Numbered from the stretch's first letter, positions 12,724-22,657 are shown. The stretch: 64,000 bases of DNA from Pseudomonadota bacterium (GCA_029556915.1 JAKQIT010000060.1:62001-126000), one strand, 5' to 3'. Notes: generated by a model from the sequence alone, not told the origin. Made by a program: numbers and translations.

Positions 12724-13515
12724 TTAAGTTTCACGAGACTTTTGCGGCGCATTTTTGCTTAATAAATCCCACAAATGGGGCGGGACTAAGCGCATGAGTT
12801 TGACTACTAAACTCATTTGCCACGGAATCACCACAAAGCGTTTTTTTGCCGTAACGGCTTTTATAAATTTCTCTGCAAATACATCCGCATCCAACAAAAA
12901 TGGCATGCCAAATTGGTTCACATCCGTCATCGGCGAGCGCACATAACCAGGCGCAATGGTGGTGACGTGAATATGATGCGGCGCCATTTCGATTCGTAAG
13001 CTTTCTAAATAATTAATCACGGCAGCTTTGCTTGCACTGTAAGCCCCTGCCCCCGCCAAGCCGCGAATTCCCGCCACGCTCGCAACACCCACCAATTGTG
13101 CGGGATGACCTTGTTGTACGTATTGCTTCATTGCGCTGATAAAGGGTTGAAAAGTATGTACCATGCCCATCAGATTAATGTCCATGATGGTTTGAAAGGC
13201 AGCAATATCTTCAGAGAATTCGGTGAGAGTGCCACGGCTGACGCCCGCATTGGCGATGACGATATTGGGCGCACCAAAACGTTGTATAAAATCGTTTGCC
13301 GCATCAGTTAGTGCAATTTTATCGCGCACATCGAGCGCGTAAATAGCGGTTTGAATCTGGTATTTTTCTTGCAGATTTTGCGCGAGTTTTTGCAACATAT
13401 CAACACGCCTAGCCGCCAAGCCAATAACGGCGCGGCTTCCAGAGCACTGTTTTGCGTACGCGTGTGCGAGCGCCTCACCAATGCCGCTAGATGCGCCTGT
13501 AATAAACACGTTCAT
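12724..13515 (-). CDS. SDR family NAD(P)-dependent oxidoreductase
   Basis: Short-chain dehydrogenase of unknown substrate. The 263-aa product has the cofactor motif TGASSGIGEA at its N-terminus, NAGVS after the fourth strand, and catalytic Ser (VGVASVAG) and YSASKAA (Tyr/Lys). It resembles classical SDRs acting on lipids or polyketides, but substrate cannot be read. DNA at about 13430-13446, coding for CSGSR, matches the right half of the dispersed palindromic repeat (GCGGCTTCCAGAGCA), possibly a repeat remnant absorbed into the reading frame. Confidence 0.88.
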   Translation of the reverse strand: MNVFITGASSGIGEALAHAYAKQCSGSRAVIGLAARRVDMLQKLAQNLQEKYQIQTAIYALDVRDKIALTDAANDFIQRFGAPNIVIANAGVSRGTLTEFSEDIAAFQTIMDINLMGMVHTFQPFISAMKQYVQQGHPAQLVGVASVAGIRGLAGAGAYSASKAAVINYLESLRIEMAPHHIHVTTIAPGYVRSPMTDVNQFGMPFLLDADVFAEKFIKAVTAKKRFVVIPWQMSLVVKLMRLVPPHLWDLLSKNAPQKSRET

Positions 13516-13534
13516 ATTCTTAAGTTAAGCCTAA

Positions 13535-13570
13535 TAAAAAAGCCCGTGATACCAAAAGGTAAAACGGGCT
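13535..13570 (-). terminator. Intrinsic terminator downstream of dsbA
   Basis: Read on the minus strand: AGCCCGT stem, loop, ACGGGCT then six T. It ends the transcript that comes from dsbA, before the SDR gene start. Confidence 0.75.
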
Positions 13571-13580
13571 AATATTAATA

Positions 13581-13630
13581 CCACAGGCATAAAAACTTTC
13601 TACGCAACTAAAGTAGCTAGAAGTTTTAAC
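13581..13630. repeat. About 50-bp direct repeat flanking dsbA, copy 1
   Basis: Begins CCACAGGCATAAAAAC and ends AGAAGTTTTAA, the same as a segment at 14429-14476. The two copies bracket dsbA. The CAGGCATAAAAA part also resembles the tail of palindromic repeat copy C (AGGCATAAAAATTTCTCGG). Confidence 0.6.
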
Positions 13631-13682
13631 AATCACCAGTTAAAAATTTTATTCAAAAATTTTTTTAGCCAGCTAGTTTCTT

Positions 13683-14333
13683 CTACTTTTTTGCGGGTGC
13701 GGCTACCTTTGCTTTGTCTGCACGAATGTTAGCAATAATATAATCAGCAACTGCGAGTGCTTGTTGATTGCCACCCGTCATGGTGCTAGAAGTGATGTAT
13801 TGACCATCAATCACCAAGCTTGGCACGCCTGTTGCGCCTGAATCTTTAAAGGTTTTTGCCGCTCGGTTGAGTTTGTTGTTCATGCTAAATGATTTGAAAT
13901 GCTCTTCAACTTTAGCTTTATCTACGCCAGCTTGTCTTGTAATCCAGTCAATAATCGCTTTTTCATCCGTAGGGTTTAGGTTTTTTTGTTTATGCACGGC
14001 GTCAAATAACGGCATGTGTAATTTGCTAAACAATTTTAATTCTTCAAGCGTATAAAATGCCTTGGCCATAGGCGCCCAAGAAGGGTTAGGCAAGCCAGGC
14101 GTGCGTTTAAAAGTCACATCTGCAGGGAGCTTTTTAGCCCAAGTTTCTAAGACGGGATCCATGTGATAGCAGTGAATACAGCCATACCAAAAAATTTCGT
14201 TTACTTCTATCTTGCTAGGATTCTCCGTCGCGATGGGTTGTGCTGTTTTATCAAAATCTTGTCCGATTTGCGGTGCGGCGAACACATTAAATGAGGACGC
14301 TAACAATAAAGTGGCAAGCAATTTTTTAAACAT
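13683..14333 (-). CDS. dsbA: Thiol:disulfide interchange protein DsbA
   Basis: Periplasmic oxidase that puts disulfide bonds into secreted proteins. From the ATG at 14333 (preceded by AAGGAGT) the product is 216 aa with a signal peptide (MFKKLLATLLLASSFNVFAA). The thioredoxin-fold active site is FWYGCIHCYHMDP, a CIHC motif rather than the CPHC of E. coli. The cis-Pro loop is TGVPSLVIDG. An in-frame start 51 bp upstream exists, but the signal peptide supports the chosen one. Confidence 0.93.
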   Translation of the reverse strand: MFKKLLATLLLASSFNVFAAPQIGQDFDKTAQPIATENPSKIEVNEIFWYGCIHCYHMDPVLETWAKKLPADVTFKRTPGLPNPSWAPMAKAFYTLEELKLFSKLHMPLFDAVHKQKNLNPTDEKAIIDWITRQAGVDKAKVEEHFKSFSMNNKLNRAAKTFKDSGATGVPSLVIDGQYITSSTMTGGNQQALAVADYIIANIRADKAKVAAPAKK

Positions 14334-14428
14334 AATACTCCTTAAAATTTTTATTAAATGTTGATACTCAAGTGCTGAAATCAATTACACAAACGTGCGA
14401 CCATGATTTTGGCTGACAAGTTCTAATG

Positions 14429-14476
14429 CCACAGGCATAAAAACCCTCTAACAGCTAAAGCGGCAAGAAGTTTTAA
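14429..14476. repeat. About 50-bp direct repeat flanking dsbA, copy 2
   Basis: CCACAGGCATAAAAAC followed by TCTA, CAGCTAAAG and AGAAGTTTTAA, matching 13581-13630. It runs over the stop codon of the SPOR gene. Confidence 0.6.
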
Positions 14477-15102
14477 TTGTTCACTTTAATTAAATCGGCA
14501 CTAAACCCATTATTGATTAAGGCTTCTTTGGTGCTACTGATATTGTCTAAATCGTTAAATGGCCCTACGCGTACACGATGCCAAGTGCCTTTGTCAGGGA
14601 TAATCGCGGTTTGCACGGCTGCTTCAAAGCCTTGTAAAGCGAGCTTGGCCTTCAGGTTGTCAGCCTCTTCTTCGGTTTGAAATGACCCAATTTGCAGATA
14701 ATATGTTTTTTTAGCTGCCGGTGGCTCATCAGGCTTAATATTGATACTATCGTTGGCGTTATTGCTGTTGTTGGGCAAAATATCGTAATAATCAAATCGT
14801 GTATCGTCTTTATTATCTGTTTCAGCAGGCGGGTTGTTGGTGTCTGGCACAACAGGCGGCGCAACAACTTCAGCGGGGCTGTTTTGTGTTTTTGCATCGT
14901 TGGCAATTTTATCTGCTAATGATTGATTAGCTTCTTTAGTTGATTTAATGGCAAACGGGTTATCGTCACTTTTTAAATACATCACCACGGCTAGCGAAGC
15001 AGCAACCCCGAGCAAAATGCCAATCAGTAGGCCTGTTAAAAAAGGGCTTCCTCTTTTCTTGTTGCTAGGTCTATCAGATGCTTGTTTATAATCTCTACTC
15101 AT
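14473..15102 (-). CDS. SPOR domain-containing cell-envelope protein (FtsN-like)
   Basis: The 209-aa product has a short basic cytoplasmic N-terminus, one membrane segment (about residues 21-44, FLTGLLIGILLGVAASLAVV), a low-complexity Asn/Pro/Asp linker and a C-terminal SPOR domain (YYLQIGSFQTEEEADNLKAK to VRVGPFND). SPOR domains bind denuded peptidoglycan at the septum, so a role in division is inferred. Directly downstream of argS (16 bp), a common beta-proteobacterial order. Confidence 0.9.
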   Translation of the reverse strand: MSRDYKQASDRPSNKKRGSPFLTGLLIGILLGVAASLAVVMYLKSDDNPFAIKSTKEANQSLADKIANDAKTQNSPAEVVAPPVVPDTNNPPAETDNKDDTRFDYYDILPNNSNNANDSINIKPDEPPAAKKTYYLQIGSFQTEEEADNLKAKLALQGFEAAVQTAIIPDKGTWHRVRVGPFNDLDNISSTKEALINNGFSADLIKVNN

Positions 15103-15118
15103 TTTGATTTAATTACCT

Positions 15119-16774
15119 CTACATTTTGTTAGGCGCACTGACACCTAATAAATTTAAACCATTTTTTAACACTTGCTGCGTAGCACTAATCAAGCTCAAG
15201 CGTGCTAGTTTAACGGTTTCATCGTCAATTAAAAACTTGTATTCATTGTAATAGCTGTGTAAATCACTTGCCAAGTCTTTTAAATAATTGGCAATGGTAT
15301 GCGGTGCAAGTTCAGCAGCGGCATTTTCAACAGTTTCTGGAAAAGCACTTAAGCGTTGTAGTAAAGCAGTCTCATGTGCATTTGTTAATGGGCTTAAATC
15401 GGCTTGTTGTAAACTAATTGCTTCACCTGCCCATTGTGTTAATACGCTACAAATACGCGCATGTGCGTACTGAATATAATACACAGGATTATCATTGGTT
15501 TGCGCGCGCGCGAGGTCAATATCAAAAATCAATTGTGAGTCAGAGCGCCGCGCTGCTAAAAAGTAGCGTGTGGCATCACAGCCTACTTCTTCAATTAAAT
15601 CGCGTAAAGTGACATAACTACCCGCGCGTTTGCTGAGTTTTACTTCTTCGCCACCGCGCATCACTGTCACCATTTGGTGCAAAACGTAATCTAGCCAGCC
15701 TTTGGGAATACCCACATCTAAAGCTTGTAAACCAGCACGAACACGTGTAATGGTGCTGTGGTGATCCGCGCCCTGCTCGTTAATTACACGCACAAAACCA
15801 CGCTTCCATTTTTCATGATGGTAAGCGACATCTGGCACAAAATAGGTATAACCACCCTCGCTTTTACGCATTACACGATCTTTATCGTCTCCAAAATCAG
15901 TGGTTTTTAGCCATAAGGCATCGTCTTGTTCATAGGTATGCCCACTGTTGATGAGTGCTTGTACAGTTTGCTCAACCTTACCCGTGGCATAAAGCGCGCT
16001 TTCGAGTGAAAACACATCAAATTTGATTTGAAAAGCTTTTAAATCTAAATCCTGCTCGTGGCGTAAATATGCCACCGCAAAAGTACGCACTGCATCTGCA
16101 TCGGCTACGTCACCATTGGCGGTAACTTGCATGTCATCAGCCGTTACGGTATCTTTATTTAAAAAAGCGTTGGCTATATCTACAATATAGTCGCCACGGT
16201 AGCCATTTTCGGGGAACTCAGGTGAATCTGGTTTAATACCTTTGCAGCGTGCTTGTACTGAGATGGTCAGATTATCAATCTGTGCGCCAGCATCGTTGTA
16301 ATAAAACTCGCGCGTTACATCCCAGCCGTTGGCATCTAGCAATCGGCATAAACAATCCCCCACCGCTGCACCGCGTCCATGCCCAACGTGCAGGGGGCCA
16401 GTTGGGTTTGCCGAAACAAACTCTACCTGCACTTTTTGCTTATTGCCGGTATTATTGCGTCCGTAATTTTCCCCTGTAGCCAATATCAATTTCACTACAT
16501 TTTGCTGCGATTGCGCATTTAAAAAAAAGTTAATAAACCCTGCCCCAGCTATTTCAGTTTTTGCAATGAAATCATTTTTTGGAAGGGCTTCTATGATACG
16601 CGTGGCAATTGCGCGCGGATTTTGCTTGAGTGGCTTGGCCAATATCAAAGCTAAGTTAGTTGCAAAGTCACCATGTTCGGCAGACTTTGGACGATCTACT
16701 AAAATAGTAACGTCCAGCTCGGGCGCAATTGTTTTTGCGGCCGTGGCTAATAATTCGGTAAGATGTATTTTCAC
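15119..16774 (-). CDS. argS: Arginyl-tRNA synthetase
   Basis: Class I aminoacyl-tRNA synthetase. The 551-aa product has an N-terminal Add-1 domain, the HIGH-type motif in [19 protein letters not shown], the KMSKS-like KLSKRAG and a C-terminal DALR anticodon-binding domain ending [21 protein letters not shown]. Full length. Divergent from priA with only about 40 bp between starts. Confidence 0.96.
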   Translation of the reverse strand: MKIHLTELLATAAKTIAPELDVTILVDRPKSAEHGDFATNLALILAKPLKQNPRAIATRIIEALPKNDFIAKTEIAGAGFINFFLNAQSQQNVVKLILATGENYGRNNTGNKQKVQVEFVSANPTGPLHVGHGRGAAVGDCLCRLLDANGWDVTREFYYNDAGAQIDNLTISVQARCKGIKPDSPEFPENGYRGDYIVDIANAFLNKDTVTADDMQVTANGDVADADAVRTFAVAYLRHEQDLDLKAFQIKFDVFSLESALYATGKVEQTVQALINSGHTYEQDDALWLKTTDFGDDKDRVMRKSEGGYTYFVPDVAYHHEKWKRGFVRVINEQGADHHSTITRVRAGLQALDVGIPKGWLDYVLHQMVTVMRGGEEVKLSKRAGSYVTLRDLIEEVGCDATRYFLAARRSDSQLIFDIDLARAQTNDNPVYYIQYAHARICSVLTQWAGEAISLQQADLSPLTNAHETALLQRLSAFPETVENAAAELAPHTIANYLKDLASDLHSYYNEYKFLIDDETVKLARLSLISATQQVLKNGLNLLGVSAPNKM

Positions 16775-16815
16775 AATAATTGCGTAAAATGCTAAAGCTG
16801 GTATTTTAACTCACT

Positions 16816-19059
16816 TTGTCATTTTTACTTAAAGTTGCCAACCTTTTGCCTAAACCTATTCTACAAATTGCCTTAGATGTACCACTCAACCGTTTATTTG
16901 ATTATTTAAGTGGTGGTTTGCACGTGCTTGTCGGGCAGCGTGTGTTGGTGCCATTTGGGCAGCGTAACCAAATAGGCATAGTTATGGGCTCAGCGGATGT
17001 CAGTGAGCATCCGCTTGAAAAACTTAAATCAATCAAACAAGCATTTACGGATGAGTTACCGATTGATGAAGAAGCACTTGGATTAATTAAATTTAGTGCA
17101 GAATATTACCAGTATCCTTTAGGGCAAGCGTTGTTATCTGCCCTGCCCGCTCGGTTAAGGCAGATAGCCCCTGCGGTTTCTCGCAAGCAGTTTGCTTACA
17201 GCTTAACCGATTTAGGATGTAGTAGCGCGATAGAGCAAATTCCTAAGCGTCAGCTGCTGAAGCGGCATGTATTTGCAGCTTTGCAGGAAAATGAAGTCAT
17301 CACTGAAGCGGATTTAGATGCTATTTCTAACAGTGCGCGTAAAGCAGCAAAGCTGCTTGTAGCAGAAGGCTGGGCGATAGCAAAACAAGTGCAAGCAATT
17401 CAGTCTTTAATGGAGCTGCCTCCAGTGGACGTTCCGGAACTCAACGATGAGCAAGCGCATGCCGTCAAACAAATTGTGCAAGACTTAGAAGTTTTTAAAG
17501 CGTGGTTGTTGCATGGCATTACTGGTAGCGGTAAAACAGAAGTTTATATTCGTTTAATGCAGCACATTTTAGTGCAAAATAATGCTCAAATATTAGTGCT
17601 TGTACCCGAAATCAATCTTACTCCACAGCTAGAAACACGCTTTAGAAGCCGTTTTGCAGGGGTGCCACTAGTCACTCTACACAGCAACTTAAGTGAGAGT
17701 GAACGCTTACATCATTGGCAGTTGGCACAATCTGGTGCTGCTAAAATTATCATTGGGACGCGACTTTCTGTTTTTACGCCTCTACCAAATTTAAAGCTGA
17801 TTATCATTGATGAAGAGCATGACAGCTCATACAAGCAGCAAGATAGCATGCGCTACCATGCACGTGATTTGGCCGTGATACGGGCTAAACGGCTGAATAT
17901 TCCTGTGGTTTTGGGTTCTGCTACGCCAGCTTTAGAAAGCTGGCAAAATGCAACTGGAAATCAAAATAAAGCGAATAAATACAATCTGTTGAGTTTAAAT
18001 CAACGTGCAGTCAGTGCGGCGAAATTACCCGTAATCGATTGTATTGATACCACTAAAGTGAATCTACAGCTTGGTTTAACTCCACAGTTAATCACAGCAT
18101 TAAAGTTGAGATTAGCACGAAAAGAACAAAGTTTATTATTTATCAATAGGCGCGGTTATTCGCCAGTGTTGCTGTGCTCAGCCTGCCACTGGGTAGCGCC
18201 TTGTATGCGCTGTTCAGCAAGATTAGTAGTGCATCTAGGACAGCGAAAATTGCGCTGTCATCATTGTGGGCACGAGCAAAACATCCCAAAACAATGTCCT
18301 AGCTGTGGCAATGCAGATTTGCATCCTACAGGGCATGGTACGCAACGCTTAGAGCAGACGCTTGCACAGTTATTACCAGCAGCCAGAATAGCGCGGGTAG
18401 ATAGAGATAGTATTAGTCGCAAAAATGCATTGGTGGAGATTTTAGACCAAGTACACAATCAAGAGATTGATATTTTGGTTGGCACGCAAATGTTGGCTAA
18501 AGGGCATGACTTTCCTAACTTAACATTGGTAGGCGTGATTGATACTGATAGCGCTTTATATAGTCCAGATTTTCGTGCGAGCGAGCGCTTATTTGCACAA
18601 TTGATGCAAGTGGCTGGGCGTGCGGGTAGAGCTGACAAAGCAGGGCAAGTGATTATACAAACACAGTTTCCAGATCATGCGCTGTTTAACGCGCTACGAC
18701 GACAAGATTATGCGAGTTACGCTAATGCCTTATTGCTTGAACGACAAGCTATGCAGTTTCCGCCCGCCAGTTTTATTGCACTATTAAGAGCAGAAGCGAA
18801 CAATTACGCGCCAGTACAACAATTTTTAACATTCGCTGTACAACTTGCACAAAACATCACGAAATCAGTCATGGTATATGGCCCTATTCGCCCGCAAATG
18901 GAGCGTTTAAAGGGATTGGAGCGGGGTCAACTGTTATTGCAAGCCAATACCAGAGCAGATTTACAGCGCTTATTAAAAGCATTGGTGATGCAATTAGATG
19001 CCCATGCTTTATCAAAAAAAATCCGTTGGACGTTAGACATTGACCCACTAGAGCTATAA
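16816..19059 (+). CDS. priA: Primosomal protein N' (replication restart helicase PriA)
   Basis: 3'-5' helicase that reloads the replisome at stalled forks. The 747-aa product has the N-terminal DNA-binding domain (LPKPILQIALDVPLNRLFDYL), Walker A GITGSGKTEVY, DEEHD box, and the zinc-binding cysteine cluster CSACHWVAPCMRC...CHHCGHEQNIPKQCPSCG. The reading frame has no ATG before the conserved N-terminus, so TTG at 16816 is taken as start; no strong ribosome site is seen. Confidence 0.93.
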   Translation: MSFLLKVANLLPKPILQIALDVPLNRLFDYLSGGLHVLVGQRVLVPFGQRNQIGIVMGSADVSEHPLEKLKSIKQAFTDELPIDEEALGLIKFSAEYYQYPLGQALLSALPARLRQIAPAVSRKQFAYSLTDLGCSSAIEQIPKRQLLKRHVFAALQENEVITEADLDAISNSARKAAKLLVAEGWAIAKQVQAIQSLMELPPVDVPELNDEQAHAVKQIVQDLEVFKAWLLHGITGSGKTEVYIRLMQHILVQNNAQILVLVPEINLTPQLETRFRSRFAGVPLVTLHSNLSESERLHHWQLAQSGAAKIIIGTRLSVFTPLPNLKLIIIDEEHDSSYKQQDSMRYHARDLAVIRAKRLNIPVVLGSATPALESWQNATGNQNKANKYNLLSLNQRAVSAAKLPVIDCIDTTKVNLQLGLTPQLITALKLRLARKEQSLLFINRRGYSPVLLCSACHWVAPCMRCSARLVVHLGQRKLRCHHCGHEQNIPKQCPSCGNADLHPTGHGTQRLEQTLAQLLPAARIARVDRDSISRKNALVEILDQVHNQEIDILVGTQMLAKGHDFPNLTLVGVIDTDSALYSPDFRASERLFAQLMQVAGRAGRADKAGQVIIQTQFPDHALFNALRRQDYASYANALLLERQAMQFPPASFIALLRAEANNYAPVQQFLTFAVQLAQNITKSVMVYGPIRPQMERLKGLERGQLLLQANTRADLQRLLKALVMQLDAHALSKKIRWTLDIDPLEL

Positions 19060-19134
19060 CGAATAGCTTTGAAAGCCAAGCTAACCCCAGTAAAATGTTA
19101 AGCTAATTTAACTTATTGAAGCGGTTAGCGTTTT

Positions 19135-20271
19135 ATGGCAAAAATATCCATCATTGGCACAGGTTTTGTGGCAGATCTATACATGCGGTCACTAGAGACT
19201 TTTCCAGATATTAAAATTTTAAAAGTGTATGACAAAGATGCTGCGCGCTTAAATGAGTTTTCTACTTTTTGGAAAGTGAATGCCGCCACATCATTAGATG
19301 AGGTTTTGGCGCTCAATGCGGGTGATGAAGTGCCCGATTTAATTTTAAATCTGACGAATCCAGGTAACCACTACGAAGTAAGCAAACAATGCTTAGAGGC
19401 TAACCGCAATGTGTATAGCGAAAAACCATTAGCCACCCAAATGGATCACGCTTACGAGCTTTATGAATTGGCCAAAAAGCATAATCGTATTTTAACTTCA
19501 GCGCCTTGCAGCTATATGAGTGAAGTGGCGCAAACGATTTGGTTAGCGGTGCGCAACAAAATGATAGGTCAACCACTGCTTGTTTATGCTGAGCTGGATG
19601 ATGACTTTATTACCCAGGCGCCATACAAAAAATGGATTAGCGAATCTGGTGCACCTTGGCCATTTAAAGATGAGTTTATTGTGGGCTGCACGCTAGAGCA
19701 TGCTGGCTATTATTTAACTTGGTTAATGATGATATTTGGCAGTGTTAAAAAAGTGGTTGCCGCCTCAGCCGAGCTGATTAAAAACAAATTACCTGACTTA
19801 CCCAATAGTGCGCCAGATTACTCTACCGCCACTTTGTTTTTTGAATCTGGCATGGTGGCACGTATTACTTGCGGTATTGTTGCACCGCATAATCATAGCT
19901 TACGTATGATTGGTGATAAAGGCGTGCTAGAGGTGAATGAGAGTTGGAATAACAGCGCCAAAGTAAACATTCGCAAGCGTTATGTTGTGCGCAGAAAGCT
20001 AATTAATAGCCCATTTGCTAGCCGCTTTAAAATTAACGGCTTAACACACCCTAAAGTGCCACGTAGAGGTGCGGCTGCGATGAATTTTGCTTTAGGCCCT
20101 GCTGAGGTGCTGGCGGCGATGCAAGAAGGACGCTCTACTGAAGTTTACACAGATTTTGCTTTGCACTTGAATGAAGTGACATTGGCGATACAAAACTCAC
20201 TAGATACCGAAGGTGTGCAAGTGATGAAAACAAAATGTCCACAAATGACCCCAATGCCTTGGGCGAAATAG
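19135..20271 (+). CDS. Gfo/Idh/MocA family oxidoreductase
   Basis: NAD(P)-dependent dehydrogenase of a sugar or sugar-nucleotide derivative. The 378-aa product has the Rossmann motif IGTGFVADLYMRSLE and the family EKPLATQ motif (catalytic Lys), followed by a C-terminal alpha/beta domain. The next gene starts 1 bp after the stop, so the two form an operon with a glycosyltransferase. The unusual length of the C-terminal part (RKRYVVRRKLINSP, GLTHPKVPRRGAAAMNFA) suggests a surface-polysaccharide type member. Confidence 0.88.
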   Translation: MAKISIIGTGFVADLYMRSLETFPDIKILKVYDKDAARLNEFSTFWKVNAATSLDEVLALNAGDEVPDLILNLTNPGNHYEVSKQCLEANRNVYSEKPLATQMDHAYELYELAKKHNRILTSAPCSYMSEVAQTIWLAVRNKMIGQPLLVYAELDDDFITQAPYKKWISESGAPWPFKDEFIVGCTLEHAGYYLTWLMMIFGSVKKVVAASAELIKNKLPDLPNSAPDYSTATLFFESGMVARITCGIVAPHNHSLRMIGDKGVLEVNESWNNSAKVNIRKRYVVRRKLINSPFASRFKINGLTHPKVPRRGAAAMNFALGPAEVLAAMQEGRSTEVYTDFALHLNEVTLAIQNSLDTEGVQVMKTKCPQMTPMPWAK

Positions 20272-20272
20272 T

Positions 20273-21331
20273 ATGAAAACAATCAATTTTGGCATTATTG
20301 GTACAGGTTTAATGGCTGCCACCATGATGGAAGCCTTTAAGCAGGTGGCTAGCGTGAATGTAATGGCAGTGGCTAGTGAATCAGCTGAACGCGCAACAAG
20401 CTTTGCCGCAAGGTTTAATATCGCAAAAGCCTATGGTAGCGTAGATGATTTGTTGACTGACGCAGCCGTGGATGCCGTTTATATTGTTAATTTGACTGAA
20501 AGCCATGCGGCTACCACGATTAAGGCTCTGCAAGCAGGTAAAGCCGTGCTATGTGAAAAGCCGATTGCCACTTCCGAAGCCGATTGCCTGCGCATTCAAG
20601 AGGCGGCCACAAAAACAGGCAAGCTTTGTATGGAGGCGATGTGGACACATTTTTTACCAGCCTATCAAAGGTTGTTTCAATTAAATGCAACACAAGGCCT
20701 AGGTAACCCCACACAGTTGTACGCCGATTTTGGTTACCCAACCAATAAAGAGGCTTATCCTAGGCTTTTTAAGCCATCGGCTGGCAGCGGCGTTTTACTA
20801 GACAGAGGTGTTTACCCCATTGCGTTGGCAATTAAATTATTTGGCAACGTAAAGCAAATTAATGCGCAAGTGACGCGTAATCAAGATGGTGTGGATACCG
20901 AAGCCTATCTCATTTTGTCACATGAAAACGGTTGTAAATCACAACTTTCAACCTCTATTCAATCGCTACAGCAAAACCGTGCGGTGCTATCGTTTACTGA
21001 AGGCGCGGCGAGTTTAGAGCCACCCGTGATTGGTGCTGAAGCATTAATCGTGCAAAGTGTTCAACCGCATCAGGCAACGTATCAATCTTCGCTAGGGTTA
21101 AAGGCCAAAATAAAACAGATGCTTAAGCAATCTGCGTTATTGCGTAAATTGAAAAGTAAAAAAAGTTTGGGTAAACGTCATTTTTACTCATATGGTCAGA
21201 ATCAATATGTGCCTGTTTTAAATCACTTTTGTGGGCTTGTTCAGCATAACAAGCTCGAGAGTGATGTCATCCCACTAAGTTTTTCAAGCGAAGTTTTACG
21301 TGTGGTTGACCAAGTAAAAGCGGCAGTTTAA
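20273..21331 (+). CDS. Gfo/Idh/MocA family oxidoreductase (second copy)
   Basis: A 352-aa relative of the preceding protein but clearly a different subfamily: Rossmann motif IGTGLMAATMMEAF, CEKPIATS, then MEAMWTHFLPAYQRL, which is typical of the trans-1,2-dihydrobenzene-1,2-diol dehydrogenase-like group. Start codon is 1 bp beyond the stop of the first oxidoreductase. Substrate unknown; with the glycosyltransferase next door a role in modifying a glycan precursor is inferred. Confidence 0.88.
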   Translation: MKTINFGIIGTGLMAATMMEAFKQVASVNVMAVASESAERATSFAARFNIAKAYGSVDDLLTDAAVDAVYIVNLTESHAATTIKALQAGKAVLCEKPIATSEADCLRIQEAATKTGKLCMEAMWTHFLPAYQRLFQLNATQGLGNPTQLYADFGYPTNKEAYPRLFKPSAGSGVLLDRGVYPIALAIKLFGNVKQINAQVTRNQDGVDTEAYLILSHENGCKSQLSTSIQSLQQNRAVLSFTEGAASLEPPVIGAEALIVQSVQPHQATYQSSLGLKAKIKQMLKQSALLRKLKSKKSLGKRHFYSYGQNQYVPVLNHFCGLVQHNKLESDVIPLSFSSEVLRVVDQVKAAV

Positions 21332-21367
21332 TTCATCAAACAATTTAAAAGTTAAAAGGATGTAGAT

Positions 21368-22576
21368 TTGAAAATCGGTTATTTGATGAACTCGTACCCC
21401 ATGACGAGTACGACGTTTATTCGTCGTGAAATTGAGGCCTTAGAGGCGCTAGGCTTAGATGTTCATCGCTATGCGGTGCGTCATTGGGGTGAAAAATTAG
21501 TTGATCCGCTCGATATTGCCGACCAAGCACGTACCCATTACTTACTTACCAATAATGCTATTGCCCTAATTACCAGCTTTTTTTCGGTGTTATTTAGCAA
21601 TCCCGTTGGTTTTTTTAGAGGTTTAGCGTTGTGGTTTCAGGTGTGGAGAAATGCAGGCAGTTTGTCGATTAAGTATTTTGCGTATTTGTTACAGGCCACT
21701 TATTTTTACAAACTTAGCAAGCAAGATGGCTTACAGCATGTGCACGTGCATTTTTCAACCAATGCCACGACGGTAGCCATGATAGCCAAGCAGATGGGTG
21801 GCGTGAGTTATAGTTTTACTGCACACGGTCCAGATGAGTTTGTCGACCCTACTGCTAGTAGCATGTCTCTTAAAGTGCAACATGCTGCCTTTGTGGCGGC
21901 GATTTCTAACTATTGCAAAGTGTTGTTAGTGCGCTTTAGTAGCTATGAATATTGGGACAAAATTATTATCGTGCATTGTGGCTTAAACATTGCCGATTTC
22001 ACCCCCAATTATGCATTTGATGCGCATAACCAATCGCTCATTTGTGTGGGTCGAATTTGCCCGCAAAAAGCGCAGTTACTTTTCCCCCCTGCTTTAGCGC
22101 AGCTGAAAAATGAATTCCCCAAAATGAAAGTACATTTTATTGGCGATGGTGAATCACGCCCTGCTCTTGAGGCCGCCATCAAGCAATATGATGTGGCTAA
22201 TATGGTGGTATTGCATGGCTGGAAAGTGAATAGCGAAGTCAGAGAAATGCTCGCTAACAGCCGTGGCTTATTGTTGCCTAGTTTTGCTGAGGGCCTACCA
22301 GTGGTGATTATGGAATCCTTGGCATTGGGTCGCCCAGTGATTTCAACCTACATTGCGGGTATTCCTGAATTGGTCGATGAACAATGTGGTTGGCTGATTC
22401 CCGCTGGGTCAATTGATGGTATTGCCTCTGCCATTAGAGCTGCATTAACCACTTCACCTGAAAAATTATCTGCAATGGGTAAAGAGGGACGTAGTAGAAT
22501 AGAGGCTGAGCATAACTTAGCCACGATTGCACCAAAACTCTTTGACGCGTTTGCGAAAGTGGTTAATTCAAAATAA
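21368..22576 (+). CDS. GT4-type glycosyltransferase
   Basis: The 402-aa product starts at TTG (21368, after AAAGGATG) with MKIGYLMNSYPMTSTTFIRREIEAL, the acceptor-domain start of many colanic-acid/exopolysaccharide transferases. The C-terminal donor domain has ICVGRICPQKAQ and EGLPVVIMESLALGRPVISTYIAGIPELV, the GT-B E-x7-E region. Last gene of the three-gene sugar operon; the tRNA-Gly follows 5 bp after its stop. Donor and acceptor unknown. Confidence 0.9.
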   Translation: MKIGYLMNSYPMTSTTFIRREIEALEALGLDVHRYAVRHWGEKLVDPLDIADQARTHYLLTNNAIALITSFFSVLFSNPVGFFRGLALWFQVWRNAGSLSIKYFAYLLQATYFYKLSKQDGLQHVHVHFSTNATTVAMIAKQMGGVSYSFTAHGPDEFVDPTASSMSLKVQHAAFVAAISNYCKVLLVRFSSYEYWDKIIIVHCGLNIADFTPNYAFDAHNQSLICVGRICPQKAQLLFPPALAQLKNEFPKMKVHFIGDGESRPALEAAIKQYDVANMVVLHGWKVNSEVREMLANSRGLLLPSFAEGLPVVIMESLALGRPVISTYIAGIPELVDEQCGWLIPAGSIDGIASAIRAALTTSPEKLSAMGKEGRSRIEAEHNLATIAPKLFDAFAKVVNSK

Positions 22577-22581
22577 CAAAT

Positions 22582-22655
22582 GCGGGTGTAGTTCAATGGT
22601 AGAACGCTAGCTTCCCAAGCTCGATACGCGGGTTCGATTCCCGTCACCCGCTCCA
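22582..22655 (+). tRNA. tRNA-Gly (anticodon CCC)
   Basis: A 74-nt cloverleaf with encoded CCA: acceptor GCGGGTG/CACCCGC, D-arm with GTTCAATGGTAGAAC, anticodon loop TTCCCAA (anticodon CCC), T-arm CGGGTTCGATTCCCG. It closely follows E. coli glyU. The second base pair of the anticodon stem is a T-C mismatch (CTAGC against GCTCG), unusual for a working tRNA. Its 3' end is the integration site of the following element. Confidence 0.93.
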
Positions 22656-22657
22656 CA
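22634..22657 (+). repeat. attL core (tRNA-Gly 3' end)
   Basis: Identical over 24 bp to 31547-31570. It covers the T-loop, T-stem 3' side, acceptor 3' side and CCA of the tRNA, so integration restores a full tRNA. Confidence 0.9.
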
